The notes under the pieces are model-generated. The model made no database searches, had not been told where the DNA came from, and saw only the letters and a program-made list of their open reading frames with translations. This document shows, piece by piece, positions 25,748 through 33,734 of a stretch of 38,880 nt of DNA. Made by a program: the position numbers and the translations under genes. The stretch comes from Spirochaetota bacterium (GTDB taxonomy: Bacteria > Spirochaetota > UBA4802 > JAGODF01), in contig JAOAAF010000014.1 of NCBI GenBank assembly GCA_026419015.1, forward strand, positions 1 through 38,880, in the 5' to 3' direction. The first letter of the stretch is position 1; the number at the start of each line of letters is the position of its first letter.

Positions 25748-26686
25748 TTATACAAGGGATTGCAAAATAGCCAAAGCTTTCTGAATTCGCTCTTCTGGCA
25801 AAAGGCCATTGGGATTTTCGCATTCGAATGCTTTCAAACGCTTTCGAAGGCCTGCCATGTTCGCTAGTTGAATGGAAAGGCCTGGCCGTGCGTTGAGTTC
25901 TAAAAGAAGCGGCCCTTTTTCGTTGTCCAATGCGATATCTGCCCCAAAAAAGCCGAGGTGAGAGATTTCATACCCTACAGCAGCAAGGTGCAATATCTTA
26001 TTCCAAAAGGGGATCGCAATCCCTGCTAAATTTCTCCCCGTATCGGGATGAATAGTAACGAGGGTTGACCCCATTACGCCATTGGCAGTTTTCCCCGTGT
26101 TGATATCGATGCCAACCCCAATCCCACCCTGGTGGAGGTTAGCGCGACCCCCTGATTTTTTTGTTGGAAGCCGAAGCATCGCCATTGTTGGAAAGCCTTT
26201 AAATACAATAACCCGCACGTCTGGCACTCCACGATATGTGATGTGTTGTAATGCATTGTGTGTTTGAATTTTGTATTGAATGATTGCGCGATCGGGATAT
26301 CCGTCTATTGAATAAAAACCGCTTAAGATGTGGGAAATATGGTATCGAAGTGAATTAATATCTTCAATTTTGCCATCAGCTCGAATGAAAGAGCCATTGC
26401 AACGATCGACAATAACGATGATGCCATTTCCCATTGCGCCTTTCGCTGGCTTTATGACAAAAGATTTTAAATTTGAAACGATTTTCGAAAGCTGCTTTAA
26501 TGATCCAAATGAATCGAATATCGCATAGTTTTCTGGCACAGGAATCCGATAGAGCGAAGCATGTTGAAAGGTGATAATTTTATCATCCGCTTTTGGGTAA
26601 TCGCTTCTTTTGTTGTAGGGGAGCATGAATAACCCTATGCGTGCATTCATTCCTAAAACTCCGCATTGTGAAAGCTTACGAAACAT
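25748..26686 (-). CDS. RimK-related ATP-grasp amide ligase (alpha-L-glutamate ligase-like)
   Basis: This 312-residue ATP-grasp protein belongs to the family annotated as alpha-L-glutamate ligase-like, related to RimK. Such enzymes form amide bonds via acyl-phosphates, often adding glutamate to peptides or small molecules. Visible elements are the nucleotide-binding strand SFVIKPAKGAMGNGIIVI, the RVIVFKGFPTMAMLRLP strand, the substrate-binding SGGRANLHQGGIGVG, and the metal-binding LLLELNARPGLS with Glu and Asn intact. ATG 26686 shares a base with the stop of the upstream membrane-protein gene (TGATG), with AAGGAG 5 bases before it. The gene order RimB-like protease, inactive transglutaminase-7TM, ligase is a known conserved set without a demonstrated biochemical role. 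The family is secure; the acceptor is unknown. Confidence 0.9.
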   Translation of the reverse strand: MFRKLSQCGVLGMNARIGLFMLPYNKRSDYPKADDKIITFQHASLYRIPVPENYAIFDSFGSLKQLSKIVSNLKSFVIKPAKGAMGNGIIVIVDRCNGSFIRADGKIEDINSLRYHISHILSGFYSIDGYPDRAIIQYKIQTHNALQHITYRGVPDVRVIVFKGFPTMAMLRLPTKKSGGRANLHQGGIGVGIDINTGKTANGVMGSTLVTIHPDTGRNLAGIAIPFWNKILHLAAVGYEISHLGFFGADIALDNEKGPLLLELNARPGLSIQLANMAGLRKRLKAFECENPNGLLPEERIQKALAILQSLV

Positions 26687-28278
26687 CACGACTCCTTTTT
26701 CAAAAATTCTCGAAAGCGAATTAACTCAGTGAGGCGATACCCTGTGTATTTGCCCATCAAAATAAAAATAGATATTAGACACAATAAAATTTCTGGATGC
26801 GTAAAAACAATCGTTTGTAACATGGGAATGGAAAAAAGAAAATATGAAATTGTTGCAATAATCAAAGTTCCCATCAGCGAGTATAGGGTGTTTTGTAAGC
26901 CTTCTTCGTCGAGCATAAGGCCAAAGCGCTCAATGAAGATTGTAGTGATGACAATTGGGAAAAGTGCGGGAGTAAATTCTTTTACGAATTTCATCTTGTA
27001 ATTGATAATTGCAAAAATGCATAACAAGAGCACCACCACCGTTAATATGATAGAAAGGTGAGGGACTGCTAAAAGCTGCATTTTTTTTAGCATATATCGC
27101 AGAGAAAACCCTACAGCGACAATCGCAGTAAAAAATGCAATGCCAAACAAAAGCCCAGTTTCATGGAAGAAAAGCGCTAACAGCACAGGCATAAAAATAC
27201 CAAATGTTTTTAAGCCAATAATGTTTCGAAAAATCACAAGCACTACAGCACCAAATGGAATGAGCACGAGGATTTTGAAAACGGATTGCACATTTAATGG
27301 AAGGGAATACAGCGAATACGCCAAAGCCCAGTGGGATTTTTGAAGTTGCTTGCGGTATTCCTGAACAGCAAATTGTGTGGAGTCGATTTGATGAGCCGAA
27401 ATTTTGAGCCGTGCGAAATCGTCGTTTATAATGGCGTTTATATCTTCGATGTTCCAGAATAATGGGACATATTCATCGGTGAGGTATGCGAAATTTCCAT
27501 AATTTGTGCATAAAGGTATCCACTTCCCTTCTAAATTTATTTCATTCCAGTATGAAAGTTCATATCTGCCTTTTGTATCGATCTTTTTCTCGGGGCGTAA
27601 AATAATGCCACCGACAATGCGCGAAGGGATTTTTAGGCGACGAGCCAAAATGTTAAACAATCTCGCTTTTCCCAAAGAATCCGCTTCGAGATGATCTACA
27701 ATTTCATGGATATTTTTCCATTGGCGTTTATTGTTTGTAAGCACTTCTTCGTACACGAAGTAAAAAATCTCTTTCACAGATTTTAGGGGATTGGTGCTTT
27801 CCACAAAAATCTCTTTCTCGATTTTTTTTATCGATTGCAAATCCTTTGCATCGATTTCATCCACGACGAGATATTCCTTCATCAGAGGATCACTTTTCGA
27901 TGGGATGACAAGCGAAGGAATAGCATATTGTTTTTCTTTTATTTCAACAATAGTGCGATAAAATGGCGTTCGTTTTTCAGTTATCTTTCCACGCCAGTAT
28001 CCGCGAATGCCAAATGGGGTTTTTTCGATCGTAAGCGACATCCCTTTGCCATCGTATTGTGAGCTTTTAATACTAATGCGATCTGACTGGCGTGGGATTG
28101 GGAAGCCTATTTTCCTTGTACTCGTTGATGGATGGACGCGAACTGAAATTTCAATGTTCCAGATGTTTCTTGCGAATTTTGGAACAAACGGCACTCCGAT
28201 GACAAGCGTTTTATATAATATCAAACTAATTGCAACCAGTATAAAAAATCCTGCAGAGATCCAATGGTAAGGTTTCAT
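26686..28278 (-). CDS. Inactive transglutaminase domain fused to seven-helix membrane domain
   Basis: This is a 530-residue membrane protein. A signal-anchor helix (about 8-26) is followed by an extracytoplasmic domain to about residue 320. That domain retains the transglutaminase-core pattern LGKARLFNILARRLKIPSRI and YELSYWNEINLEGKWIP, but the catalytic Cys is Ala and the catalytic His is replaced by Tyr. It is therefore expected to bind rather than cleave or cross-link. About seven hydrophobic helices fill residues 335-520. This matches the family named inactive transglutaminase fused to 7 transmembrane helices, found next to RimK-like ligases. It probably recognises a peptide-like molecule outside the cytoplasmic membrane. 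It starts one base after the protease gene and overlaps the ligase start. Confidence 0.9.
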   Translation of the reverse strand: MKPYHWISAGFFILVAISLILYKTLVIGVPFVPKFARNIWNIEISVRVHPSTSTRKIGFPIPRQSDRISIKSSQYDGKGMSLTIEKTPFGIRGYWRGKITEKRTPFYRTIVEIKEKQYAIPSLVIPSKSDPLMKEYLVVDEIDAKDLQSIKKIEKEIFVESTNPLKSVKEIFYFVYEEVLTNNKRQWKNIHEIVDHLEADSLGKARLFNILARRLKIPSRIVGGIILRPEKKIDTKGRYELSYWNEINLEGKWIPLCTNYGNFAYLTDEYVPLFWNIEDINAIINDDFARLKISAHQIDSTQFAVQEYRKQLQKSHWALAYSLYSLPLNVQSVFKILVLIPFGAVVLVIFRNIIGLKTFGIFMPVLLALFFHETGLLFGIAFFTAIVAVGFSLRYMLKKMQLLAVPHLSIILTVVVLLLCIFAIINYKMKFVKEFTPALFPIVITTIFIERFGLMLDEEGLQNTLYSLMGTLIIATISYFLFSIPMLQTIVFTHPEILLCLISIFILMGKYTGYRLTELIRFREFLKKES

Positions 28279-28279
28279 G

Positions 28280-28777
28280 TTATTTATCCAAAAGATGGGA
28301 ATGCGAAACGTCTACAACAAATTTACCCCGCAAAAGATTTCTCCCCACTAAGAAGGGATACTCCATATTGCTTCGATCGTTGAGCGTGATGTACACTTCG
28401 CGCACTTCTTTCCCAAGTGCAACTTTTGTTTTTATCACATAGCGGCGTGCCGAATAACCGCCAGGGCTTTTTATTGTTTTTATTTTCGCCACCTTCGCTT
28501 TTAACTTCACTTTTTTCTTTTGCGCGTCATGGGTGGTAAATTCGATGTATTTGGTGCCATCTAATTCAATTTCTTTTTGATTAAATGCATGGAGGGAACA
28601 ATTGCGCGCACCTGTATCGATGCGAGCTTCCAGTTTAAGATTAAATTCTGGAAGCTCTACCCATTCCACGCGTCCAATTGTGATTTTTGTATGGTTCGCA
28701 ATTACCAAATTGATTACGGCAAGTGGGAAAAATGAGATGATAGACAGCAAAAACATTGTTATACGCCGGATGTTCAT
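28280..28777 (-). CDS. RimB-like retropepsin-fold protease (ATP-dependent zinc protease family name)
   Basis: This 165-residue protein has an N-terminal signal or anchor segment (MFLLSIISFFPLAVINLVIA) and a small retropepsin-type domain. The catalytic motif is DTGARNCSLHA and the second conserved motif is RSNMEYPFLVGRNLL. The family is labelled zinc protease in databases, but its fold and DTGA motif fit an aspartyl protease, and a relative (RimB) trims glutamate tails added by RimK. Here it is exported, so it would act outside the cytoplasm. ATG 28777 lacks a clear ribosome-binding site; ATG 28756 is possible. It is first in the operon and ends one base before the transglutaminase-like membrane protein. 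Confidence 0.88.
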   Translation of the reverse strand: MNIRRITMFLLSIISFFPLAVINLVIANHTKITIGRVEWVELPEFNLKLEARIDTGARNCSLHAFNQKEIELDGTKYIEFTTHDAQKKKVKLKAKVAKIKTIKSPGGYSARRYVIKTKVALGKEVREVYITLNDRSNMEYPFLVGRNLLRGKFVVDVSHSHLLDK

Positions 28778-29160
28778 AGAAATTTTTTTACTATTGCAAT
28801 AATGTTGTTAACACCACACAAAGGTATTCGCTTTGCGTTAATAAAAGCGTTAAATTATTATCATAGACGGTATTATTGAAAATTTCTTTTTAATTTCTTT
28901 TATCGTATATGGCATGTCAAGCACAAGTCGATTGATGAGTAGGGAGTTGGGGTAAAAATAGTGTACAAAGGGATGCTTTTTTATTTACAGAATTTCATTT
29001 AAAAAGGAAATTGTCTCTTATAATGGATATGAAGACTTCGTAAAACGAATTTTTGCGTGAAGGATAAACGAAAGAAAAGAGATTTTAGAAGTTTGCCCAC
29101 AATGGAATGTGAATTTTTTTAATTCATTCAATTTTGGTGATCCGTTTGGGGCGAGATATT
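28778..29160. other. Divergent intergenic region without a gene
   Basis: These 383 AT-rich bases separate the protease operon (minus) from the UPF0316 gene (plus). I see no open frame with a ribosome-binding site. A TATAAT at 29019-29024 on the plus strand lacks a well-placed -35. On the minus strand a perfect TTGACA (plus-strand 28915-28920) has no good -10 at 16-18 bases. Both may be parts of promoters for the two divergent units. Confidence 0.5.
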
Positions 29161-29724
29161 ATGATTATCACATCGAGTGAGCTAATGAGCATGGCTTTCA
29201 TCTTTTTTGCGCGGATCGTCGATGTATCGTTAGGGACAATCCGTATAATTCTCGTTTCTCGAGGGAATAGGCTTTTAGCACCGATTATTGGATTTTTAGA
29301 AGTTTTTATTTGGATTACGGTAATTAGCGCAGCGATTCGCTCTCTCCACACATTTCTCGGATATGTCGTATATGCTGCTGGTTTCGCGATGGGCAATTAC
29401 GTGGGGATGCTTTTGGAAACGAAAATTGGAATTGGCTATCAGAATCTGCGCATCATCACAAGCAAGGTGGTGAGTGCGCTTCCCCTGGTGTTGCGGGAAG
29501 AAGGATATGGGGTAACAACGGTTGAAGGCCAAGGGATGAATGGCCCTGTCAATATCATTTACACTGTTGTTCCGAAAAAAAAGACCCAAAAGGTAATTGA
29601 AATTGTAAAGATGTTTGAACCGCGAGCATTTATCACAATCGATGATGTCCGATCGCATCATGCGGGTTTTATTGAGCAGAAGTCCATCTTCCGTTCAATA
29701 AGTTCCTTTTTTCAAAAAAAGTGA
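29161..29724 (+). CDS. UPF0316 family membrane protein (DUF5698/DUF2179)
   Basis: This is a 187-residue protein with three to four N-terminal helices. It carries the family pattern FFARIVDVSLGTIRIILVSRG, then LGFLEVFIWI-like (IIGFLEVFIWITVISAAI) and YVVYAAGFAMGNYVGMLLE. A C-terminal soluble DUF2179-like domain of about 70 residues follows (LREEGYGVTTVEGQGMNGPV, then VPKKKTQKVIEIV). The function is not established. ATG 29161 is preferred to a TTG at 29134 because the helix starts naturally there. It ends 14 bases before the citrate synthase start and is probably co-transcribed with it, although no functional link is known. Confidence 0.88.
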   Translation: MIITSSELMSMAFIFFARIVDVSLGTIRIILVSRGNRLLAPIIGFLEVFIWITVISAAIRSLHTFLGYVVYAAGFAMGNYVGMLLETKIGIGYQNLRIITSKVVSALPLVLREEGYGVTTVEGQGMNGPVNIIYTVVPKKKTQKVIEIVKMFEPRAFITIDDVRSHHAGFIEQKSIFRSISSFFQKK

Positions 29725-29738
29725 ACAGGAGGTACGAA

Positions 29739-31091
29739 ATGGAAAAGGAATTTTTCTCTCAATTGGTGCAGCTAATAAAAAAATACGATGAAATTCCTGA
29801 ACATATCATTCGCGAGCGAGATGTCAAGGTTGGGCTTCGCAATCCCGATGGAACGGGGGTTGTCGTTGGAATCACAAATAAAGGAAGTGTGATTGGTTAC
29901 AAAAAAGAGCTCGTCGACAAGGAAAAAAATCTCTATGAGGTTAAACCAGTCGATGGCAAATTGTATTACTGCGGATACGATGTAGAAGATTTGGTGCGCG
30001 ATTATGAACAAAAAGGGCGCTTTGGTTTTGAAGAAGTTATTTTTCTTTTGCTCACAAGCGTATTGCCGAAAGTCGATGAACTCGAATCGTTTAAAGAAGA
30101 ATTAGCAAAGCGCAGAAGCCTTACCAAAGCGGAGCGCTCAGTGATTATGGAAAGCGGTGAGAACTTTAACCAGATGTATGCGCTTCACTCAGCAATCTCG
30201 CATTTGAGCCGCTGCGATAATAATCCCGACTCAACAGAGATTGCCGATGTGACGAATCAATGCCTTAATTTAATCGCGAAGTTTCCCACGATTGTGGCTG
30301 CGAATTATAATGTGTCAAAATTTATGCGTGGGGGGGATTTGTTGCTTATTCGGCCTAAACACGAATTGAGCTATGCGGAAAATTTTCTCTATATGCTCAG
30401 TGGGCAAATGCCCGATTCGTACGAAGCGCATCTTTTCGATACCTGTCTTATATTACATGCAGAACATGGTGGGGGCAACAATTCAACGTTTGCTGTTCGC
30501 GTTGTTTCATCCAGCGGCGCAAATACCTATATGGCGATTGCGGCGGGAATTGCTTCGCTCAGTGGTCACCTGCACGGGGGAGCAAACGAGGCAGTTAATA
30601 TTATGATGAAGGATTTGAAAAAGAACGTTGACGATTGGGGAAGTTATAAAAAGATTCGCGCTTATTTGTTGAAAGTGCTTGAAGGCAAGGCAGGAAATAA
30701 AAGCGGGAAAATATATGGCTTCGGTCACGCAGTGTATACGAGATCCGATCCGAGAGCGATTATTCTAAAAAGGCATGCTGAGGATCTTGCAAAACGAAAA
30801 GGCGCATATGAGGAATATCTTCTCTACGATGCAGTAGAAAAGATTGCCGTGGAATTGCTTTCGGAAAAATCCAAAAAAATAATCTCCGCAAATGTAGATT
30901 ATTATTCGGGATTCATTTACGAACTTTTAGGAATACCAAGGGAACTTTTTACACCAATCTTTGCAATGGCGCGCGTCGCGGGTTGGTCAGCGCATCGGAT
31001 TGAACAACTCATACAGAATAAGATTATGCGGCCGGCATACATCAATCCATTTTTAGAGCCAAAACCATATGTGGAACTTGAAAAACGATAA
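29739..31091 (+). CDS. gltA: Citrate synthase family protein
   Basis: This is a 450-residue citrate/2-methylcitrate synthase-type enzyme, condensing oxaloacetate with an acyl-CoA. The N-terminal 60 residues precede YCGYDVEDLV, and the catalytic core holds HAEHGGGNNSTF, the active-site His in LHGGANEAV, His in GFGHAVYTRSDPRA, and Asp in VDYYSGFIYELLGIP. AGGAGG with 5 bases of spacing fixes the start at ATG 29739; the earlier GTG at 29721 overlaps the upstream gene. It is of the long form found in several anaerobes. Substrate choice (acetyl-CoA or propionyl-CoA) cannot be read by eye. The stop lies 3 bases from the stop of a convergent methyltransferase gene. Confidence 0.93.
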   Translation: MEKEFFSQLVQLIKKYDEIPEHIIRERDVKVGLRNPDGTGVVVGITNKGSVIGYKKELVDKEKNLYEVKPVDGKLYYCGYDVEDLVRDYEQKGRFGFEEVIFLLLTSVLPKVDELESFKEELAKRRSLTKAERSVIMESGENFNQMYALHSAISHLSRCDNNPDSTEIADVTNQCLNLIAKFPTIVAANYNVSKFMRGGDLLLIRPKHELSYAENFLYMLSGQMPDSYEAHLFDTCLILHAEHGGGNNSTFAVRVVSSSGANTYMAIAAGIASLSGHLHGGANEAVNIMMKDLKKNVDDWGSYKKIRAYLLKVLEGKAGNKSGKIYGFGHAVYTRSDPRAIILKRHAEDLAKRKGAYEEYLLYDAVEKIAVELLSEKSKKIISANVDYYSGFIYELLGIPRELFTPIFAMARVAGWSAHRIEQLIQNKIMRPAYINPFLEPKPYVELEKR

Positions 31092-31094
31092 TCG

Positions 31095-31745
31095 TCAACG
31101 TTTTGCCCAGAAATACCAATGGGAGATTCGTTGGCTCATATCGCCGGGGATGGTTCGTTCCATAATCCCGTATGCAAAAGCTTGGTAAGAGGAAAGTGCA
31201 CTTTTTAATTCATCTTCATCGTAGAACGAGACGATTGTGCCTTTAAGATCCTCGAGGTTTGTTTGCCACACGTTGTTCCCGAGATGCTTCCCCCGCCGTG
31301 CATAGGTATCGCGAAAAGAGCGAAGCGTTCCAATATGCCAGCCTCCTTTTTTTAATACGCGTTGTATTTCGGAAATCATGCATGAAAGGTACTGTTTTTC
31401 CGAATAGTGCAAAGATCCCCAACTGATGACAAGATCGAACGATGAATCGCGAAAAGGAAGCATAGTGTTTTGTGCGACGACAAATTGTGCTGAAATTTTT
31501 TTTGAAGAATTTAAAATAGCTTCCATGCTGTAATCGCTTCCAATGACTACATCGAATCCCATTTCCTTTAGGGTAATCACATGCCTTCCGCTTCCACAAC
31601 CTAAATCAAGAGCTTGAAGATGTTTTCCTTTGTTTTGTTTTAGAAATAGGGTTGTCAGTCTCACCATGTTTTCATCGGGGTAAGCAAGTTGTGATTTTTC
31701 TTTTTGGTAATGGCAATCCCATTGCCGTTGGCCAGAGCGAACCAT
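31095..31745 (-). CDS. Class I SAM-dependent methyltransferase
   Basis: This is a 216-residue methyltransferase of the Methyltransf_11 kind. SAM motif I is ALDLGCGSGRHVITL, the acidic residue after strand 2 lies in GSDYSME, motif II reads LPFRDSSFDLVISWGSLHY, and post-II is RVLKKGGWHIGTLRS. The substrate is unknown. ATG 31745 follows AAGG by about 7 bases and lies 5 bases after the stop of the ATP-grasp gene, so the two are coupled; a start at 31793 would overlap that gene. The operon order XRE-cupin, ATP-grasp, methyltransferase suggests a regulated small biosynthetic or modification pathway in which a ligase product is methylated (inference). Confidence 0.87.
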   Translation of the reverse strand: MVRSGQRQWDCHYQKEKSQLAYPDENMVRLTTLFLKQNKGKHLQALDLGCGSGRHVITLKEMGFDVVIGSDYSMEAILNSSKKISAQFVVAQNTMLPFRDSSFDLVISWGSLHYSEKQYLSCMISEIQRVLKKGGWHIGTLRSFRDTYARRGKHLGNNVWQTNLEDLKGTIVSFYDEDELKSALSSYQAFAYGIMERTIPGDMSQRISHWYFWAKR

Positions 31746-31750
31746 TTTTC

Positions 31751-32968
31751 TTACCTTATATCGATTGCAATTTTTTCTATTGCGGCATCGCATGCCGCAA
31801 TGGCTTCCTTCGTTGTTTTCCCTTCAGCGATGACCACGCCAATTCTGTCGTGATTTGTGGATGGGGGGGTGATGGATGAACCGATGTCCTTAAAGATTCT
31901 GTAGAAAAGTAAACCTGGTATTTCTTCGCATGTAATTGGCGTGAATGCGAACAATTGGCCGCTATTTCCTGTGATGTATTTAACCACAACGCTTTTATTT
32001 CCAAAGTGAGGTTGTGGGATTTTGAATTCTTGACCGGTGATTGCTTTTATTGTTTCTGCAATGAGATTGTATCCCGTTCTATGGGGCACAATGAATTCGG
32101 GGATAAACTCCCCTCCAAATTCGGGTACCGCTTCGATGAGAAAAATACCTTTTGTTGGATGTATTTTTATTTCCATAATAAGGGGCGAGGTGGCGATTTC
32201 GAATGCGGTGGCAATTTCCTGGCCAATGGCTGATATTTCTTTTGAAAGAGAAAAGTATTGGGAAGGTGAGATGTGCATGATGTCCACGAAGTATGGAGGT
32301 GGAGAAATCGCTTTATCGGTAATTTCAACTAAATGGAATTTTCCATTGTGAATGAGACCTGAAACGATGATTTCGTCGCCTTCGATGAATTCTTCGACCA
32401 TTAGGGGAACATTTTTTTTGGTGGCGAGCAATGTATCTAATTCCTTTAGGTCCGCAACCAGTTGAACGCCTTTTTTCGCATGCCCTTCAGTTGGTTTGAT
32501 GACCACCGGAAAACGAAGTGTAGATGGAAAACGAAATTTTTTTCTTTCAGGAATAATAAAAAATCGAGGTGATGGAATCTTGTTTTTTCGAAAGATGTTT
32601 TTCATTCGATCTTTATATAAAAAATCGTCCACCCTTCGAAATGGCAAAAGAGGACAATTGAATTGGTCCGCTAAGAATGCGGCACTTTTGATAGCACTGC
32701 CGTACGATTTTGAAAGTATGCCGCAAATGTCGCCAATGAGCGCAAACTCCTTTAATTTTACGTATATTTCGTTGTAATTTTCAATCGATTCGATGATGCG
32801 AATATCGCAGGAGAGAAAACCTGGCGCGGTATGGTTTTGATCAACCCCAATAGTTCGAAACCCGAGGCGCTTGGCTTCTTGTATAAGGGGAATTTGGTTA
32901 ATGCCTGCACCGATGGAGACCAGAAATTTTGGGAGAGCAGATTTGTTTTTCTTCCACAATTGTGGCAT
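31751..32968 (-). CDS. ATP-grasp carboxylate-amine ligase-like enzyme
   Basis: This is a 405-residue ATP-grasp enzyme with a pre-ATP-grasp Rossmann half (SIGAGINQIPLIQEAKRLGF, then TIGVDQNHTAPGF). It also has the strand FPVVIKPTEGHAKKGVQLV, the hinge LMVEEFIEGDEIIVSG, and the metal-binding end FLIEAVPEFGGEF. In most members that last motif reads E-x-N-x-R; here Asn and Arg are replaced by Val and Glu, as in some poorly studied subfamilies. A C-terminal domain of about 100 residues follows. Relatives join a carboxylate to an amine or thiol, but the substrate is unknown. The start at ATG 32968 lacks a clear ribosome-binding site. It sits between the XRE-cupin gene (18-base gap) and the methyltransferase (5-base gap) in one operon. 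Confidence 0.87.
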   Translation of the reverse strand: MPQLWKKNKSALPKFLVSIGAGINQIPLIQEAKRLGFRTIGVDQNHTAPGFLSCDIRIIESIENYNEIYVKLKEFALIGDICGILSKSYGSAIKSAAFLADQFNCPLLPFRRVDDFLYKDRMKNIFRKNKIPSPRFFIIPERKKFRFPSTLRFPVVIKPTEGHAKKGVQLVADLKELDTLLATKKNVPLMVEEFIEGDEIIVSGLIHNGKFHLVEITDKAISPPPYFVDIMHISPSQYFSLSKEISAIGQEIATAFEIATSPLIMEIKIHPTKGIFLIEAVPEFGGEFIPEFIVPHRTGYNLIAETIKAITGQEFKIPQPHFGNKSVVVKYITGNSGQLFAFTPITCEEIPGLLFYRIFKDIGSSITPPSTNHDRIGVVIAEGKTTKEAIAACDAAIEKIAIDIR

Positions 32969-32986
32969 AGCGATGGATTCTTATTG

Positions 32987-33568
32987 CTATGAGGCGTAAA
33001 TCACCGCAACGATGCGCGCTGGTGTTTCATCTGCGCTTGAAACGCGATGGGGAACTGTTGAATCGTAATAGATGCTATCCCCCGGTTCGAGAATGTCAGT
33101 GTAATTGCCAAGTTGAATTTCGACTCTTCCTTCCAAGACAAAGAGAAATTCTTCTCCCTCATGGCTGTAAGGTAATCCTTTTTTTGCACCTGGCTCGAGG
33201 GTTACAAGAAATGGTTCCATCTTTCGGTTTATTTTGTCGGGAGCGAGCGACTCATACGAATATCCATAACGCACCCCTTCTTTTGAAGCTACCCGAGAAG
33301 TGGGTTGCCGTTCGTGCTTTCGTACAATCGTAAATGGTGCTGTTTTGGACTGGTCAAAGAACTTGCCAATCTCTAATCCAAGTCCATGGGCAATTTTTAT
33401 AAGAGCACCTAAAGGCGGCGAAATGAGATGGTTTTCAATCTGGGAGATGAACGCGGGAGAAAAACCTGTTTTCTCTGCTAAGTCTTGGAGAGTAAGTCCT
33501 CGCGATTCTCTGAATTGTTTGATCTTTTCTCCCACTTTTACTTCGCCGGTGATCATAAAAAATGCCAT
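32987..33568 (-). CDS. XRE-family regulator with C-terminal cupin domain
   Basis: This is a 193-residue transcription factor. Residues 10-70 form an XRE helix-turn-helix (IKQFRESRGLTLQDLAEKTG, FSPAFISQIENHLISPP). Residues 100-190 form a cupin sensor with MEPFLVTLEPGAKKGLPYSHEGEEFLFVLEGRVEI and LEPGDSIYYDSTVPHRV. Such regulators sense a small ligand with the cupin and usually control the adjacent operon. It is first in the minus-strand operon, and its upstream region holds the inverted repeat shared with the divergent SRPBCC gene. ATG 33568 has AAGGA only 3 bases upstream; ATG 33556 is a slightly shorter alternative. The ligand is unknown. Confidence 0.92.
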   Translation of the reverse strand: MAFFMITGEVKVGEKIKQFRESRGLTLQDLAEKTGFSPAFISQIENHLISPPLGALIKIAHGLGLEIGKFFDQSKTAPFTIVRKHERQPTSRVASKEGVRYGYSYESLAPDKINRKMEPFLVTLEPGAKKGLPYSHEGEEFLFVLEGRVEIQLGNYTDILEPGDSIYYDSTVPHRVSSADETPARIVAVIYAS

Positions 33569-33629
33569 CCTTCCTTGTGTTTGATTGAAAAAAGCGTTTT
33601 GTGAGTATACACTCTCATTTCTTTGTAGA

Positions 33630-33657
33630 ATTACCAGTATCTGGATGAAAAAGTCAA
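33630..33657 (-). promoter_or_regulatory. Minus-strand promoter of the XRE-cupin operon
   Basis: TTGACT (plus-strand AGTCAA, 33652-33657) is followed on the minus strand after 16 bases by GGTAAT (plus-strand ATTACC, 33630-33635). The -35 lies in the left arm of the 11-base inverted repeat. A GAGT-N4-ACTC symmetric site at 33603-33614 falls just downstream of the expected start of transcription and could be an operator. Confidence 0.5.
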
Positions 33658-33688
33658 GGCAAATTGCGCCTTTCGCACTTGACTTTTT
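33648..33688. repeat. Inverted repeat holding both divergent -35 boxes
   Basis: AAAAAGTCAAG (33648-33658) and CTTGACTTTTT (33678-33688) are perfect 11-base arms with a 19-base centre. Each arm contains a TTGACT pointing outwards, one for the XRE-cupin operon and one for the SRPBCC/AraC operon. A regulator bound here would cover both promoters. Confidence 0.75.
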
Positions 33689-33708
33689 AGTGAGAGATGA
33701 AGTATAAA
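33679..33708 (+). promoter_or_regulatory. Plus-strand promoter of the SRPBCC-AraC unit
   Basis: TTGACT (33679-33684) and TATAAA (33703-33708) are separated by 18 bases. Transcription would begin near 33715, followed by AGGAGGG at 33726-33732 and ATG 33735. The -35 is inside the right arm of the inverted repeat. Confidence 0.65.
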
Positions 33709-33734
33709 TGTACCTGAGAGAATAGAGGAGGGCT

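Noticed and set aside
26686-28278. Active transglutaminase or cysteine protease
   Set aside because: The catalytic Cys and His positions are Ala and Tyr, so only the fold remains.
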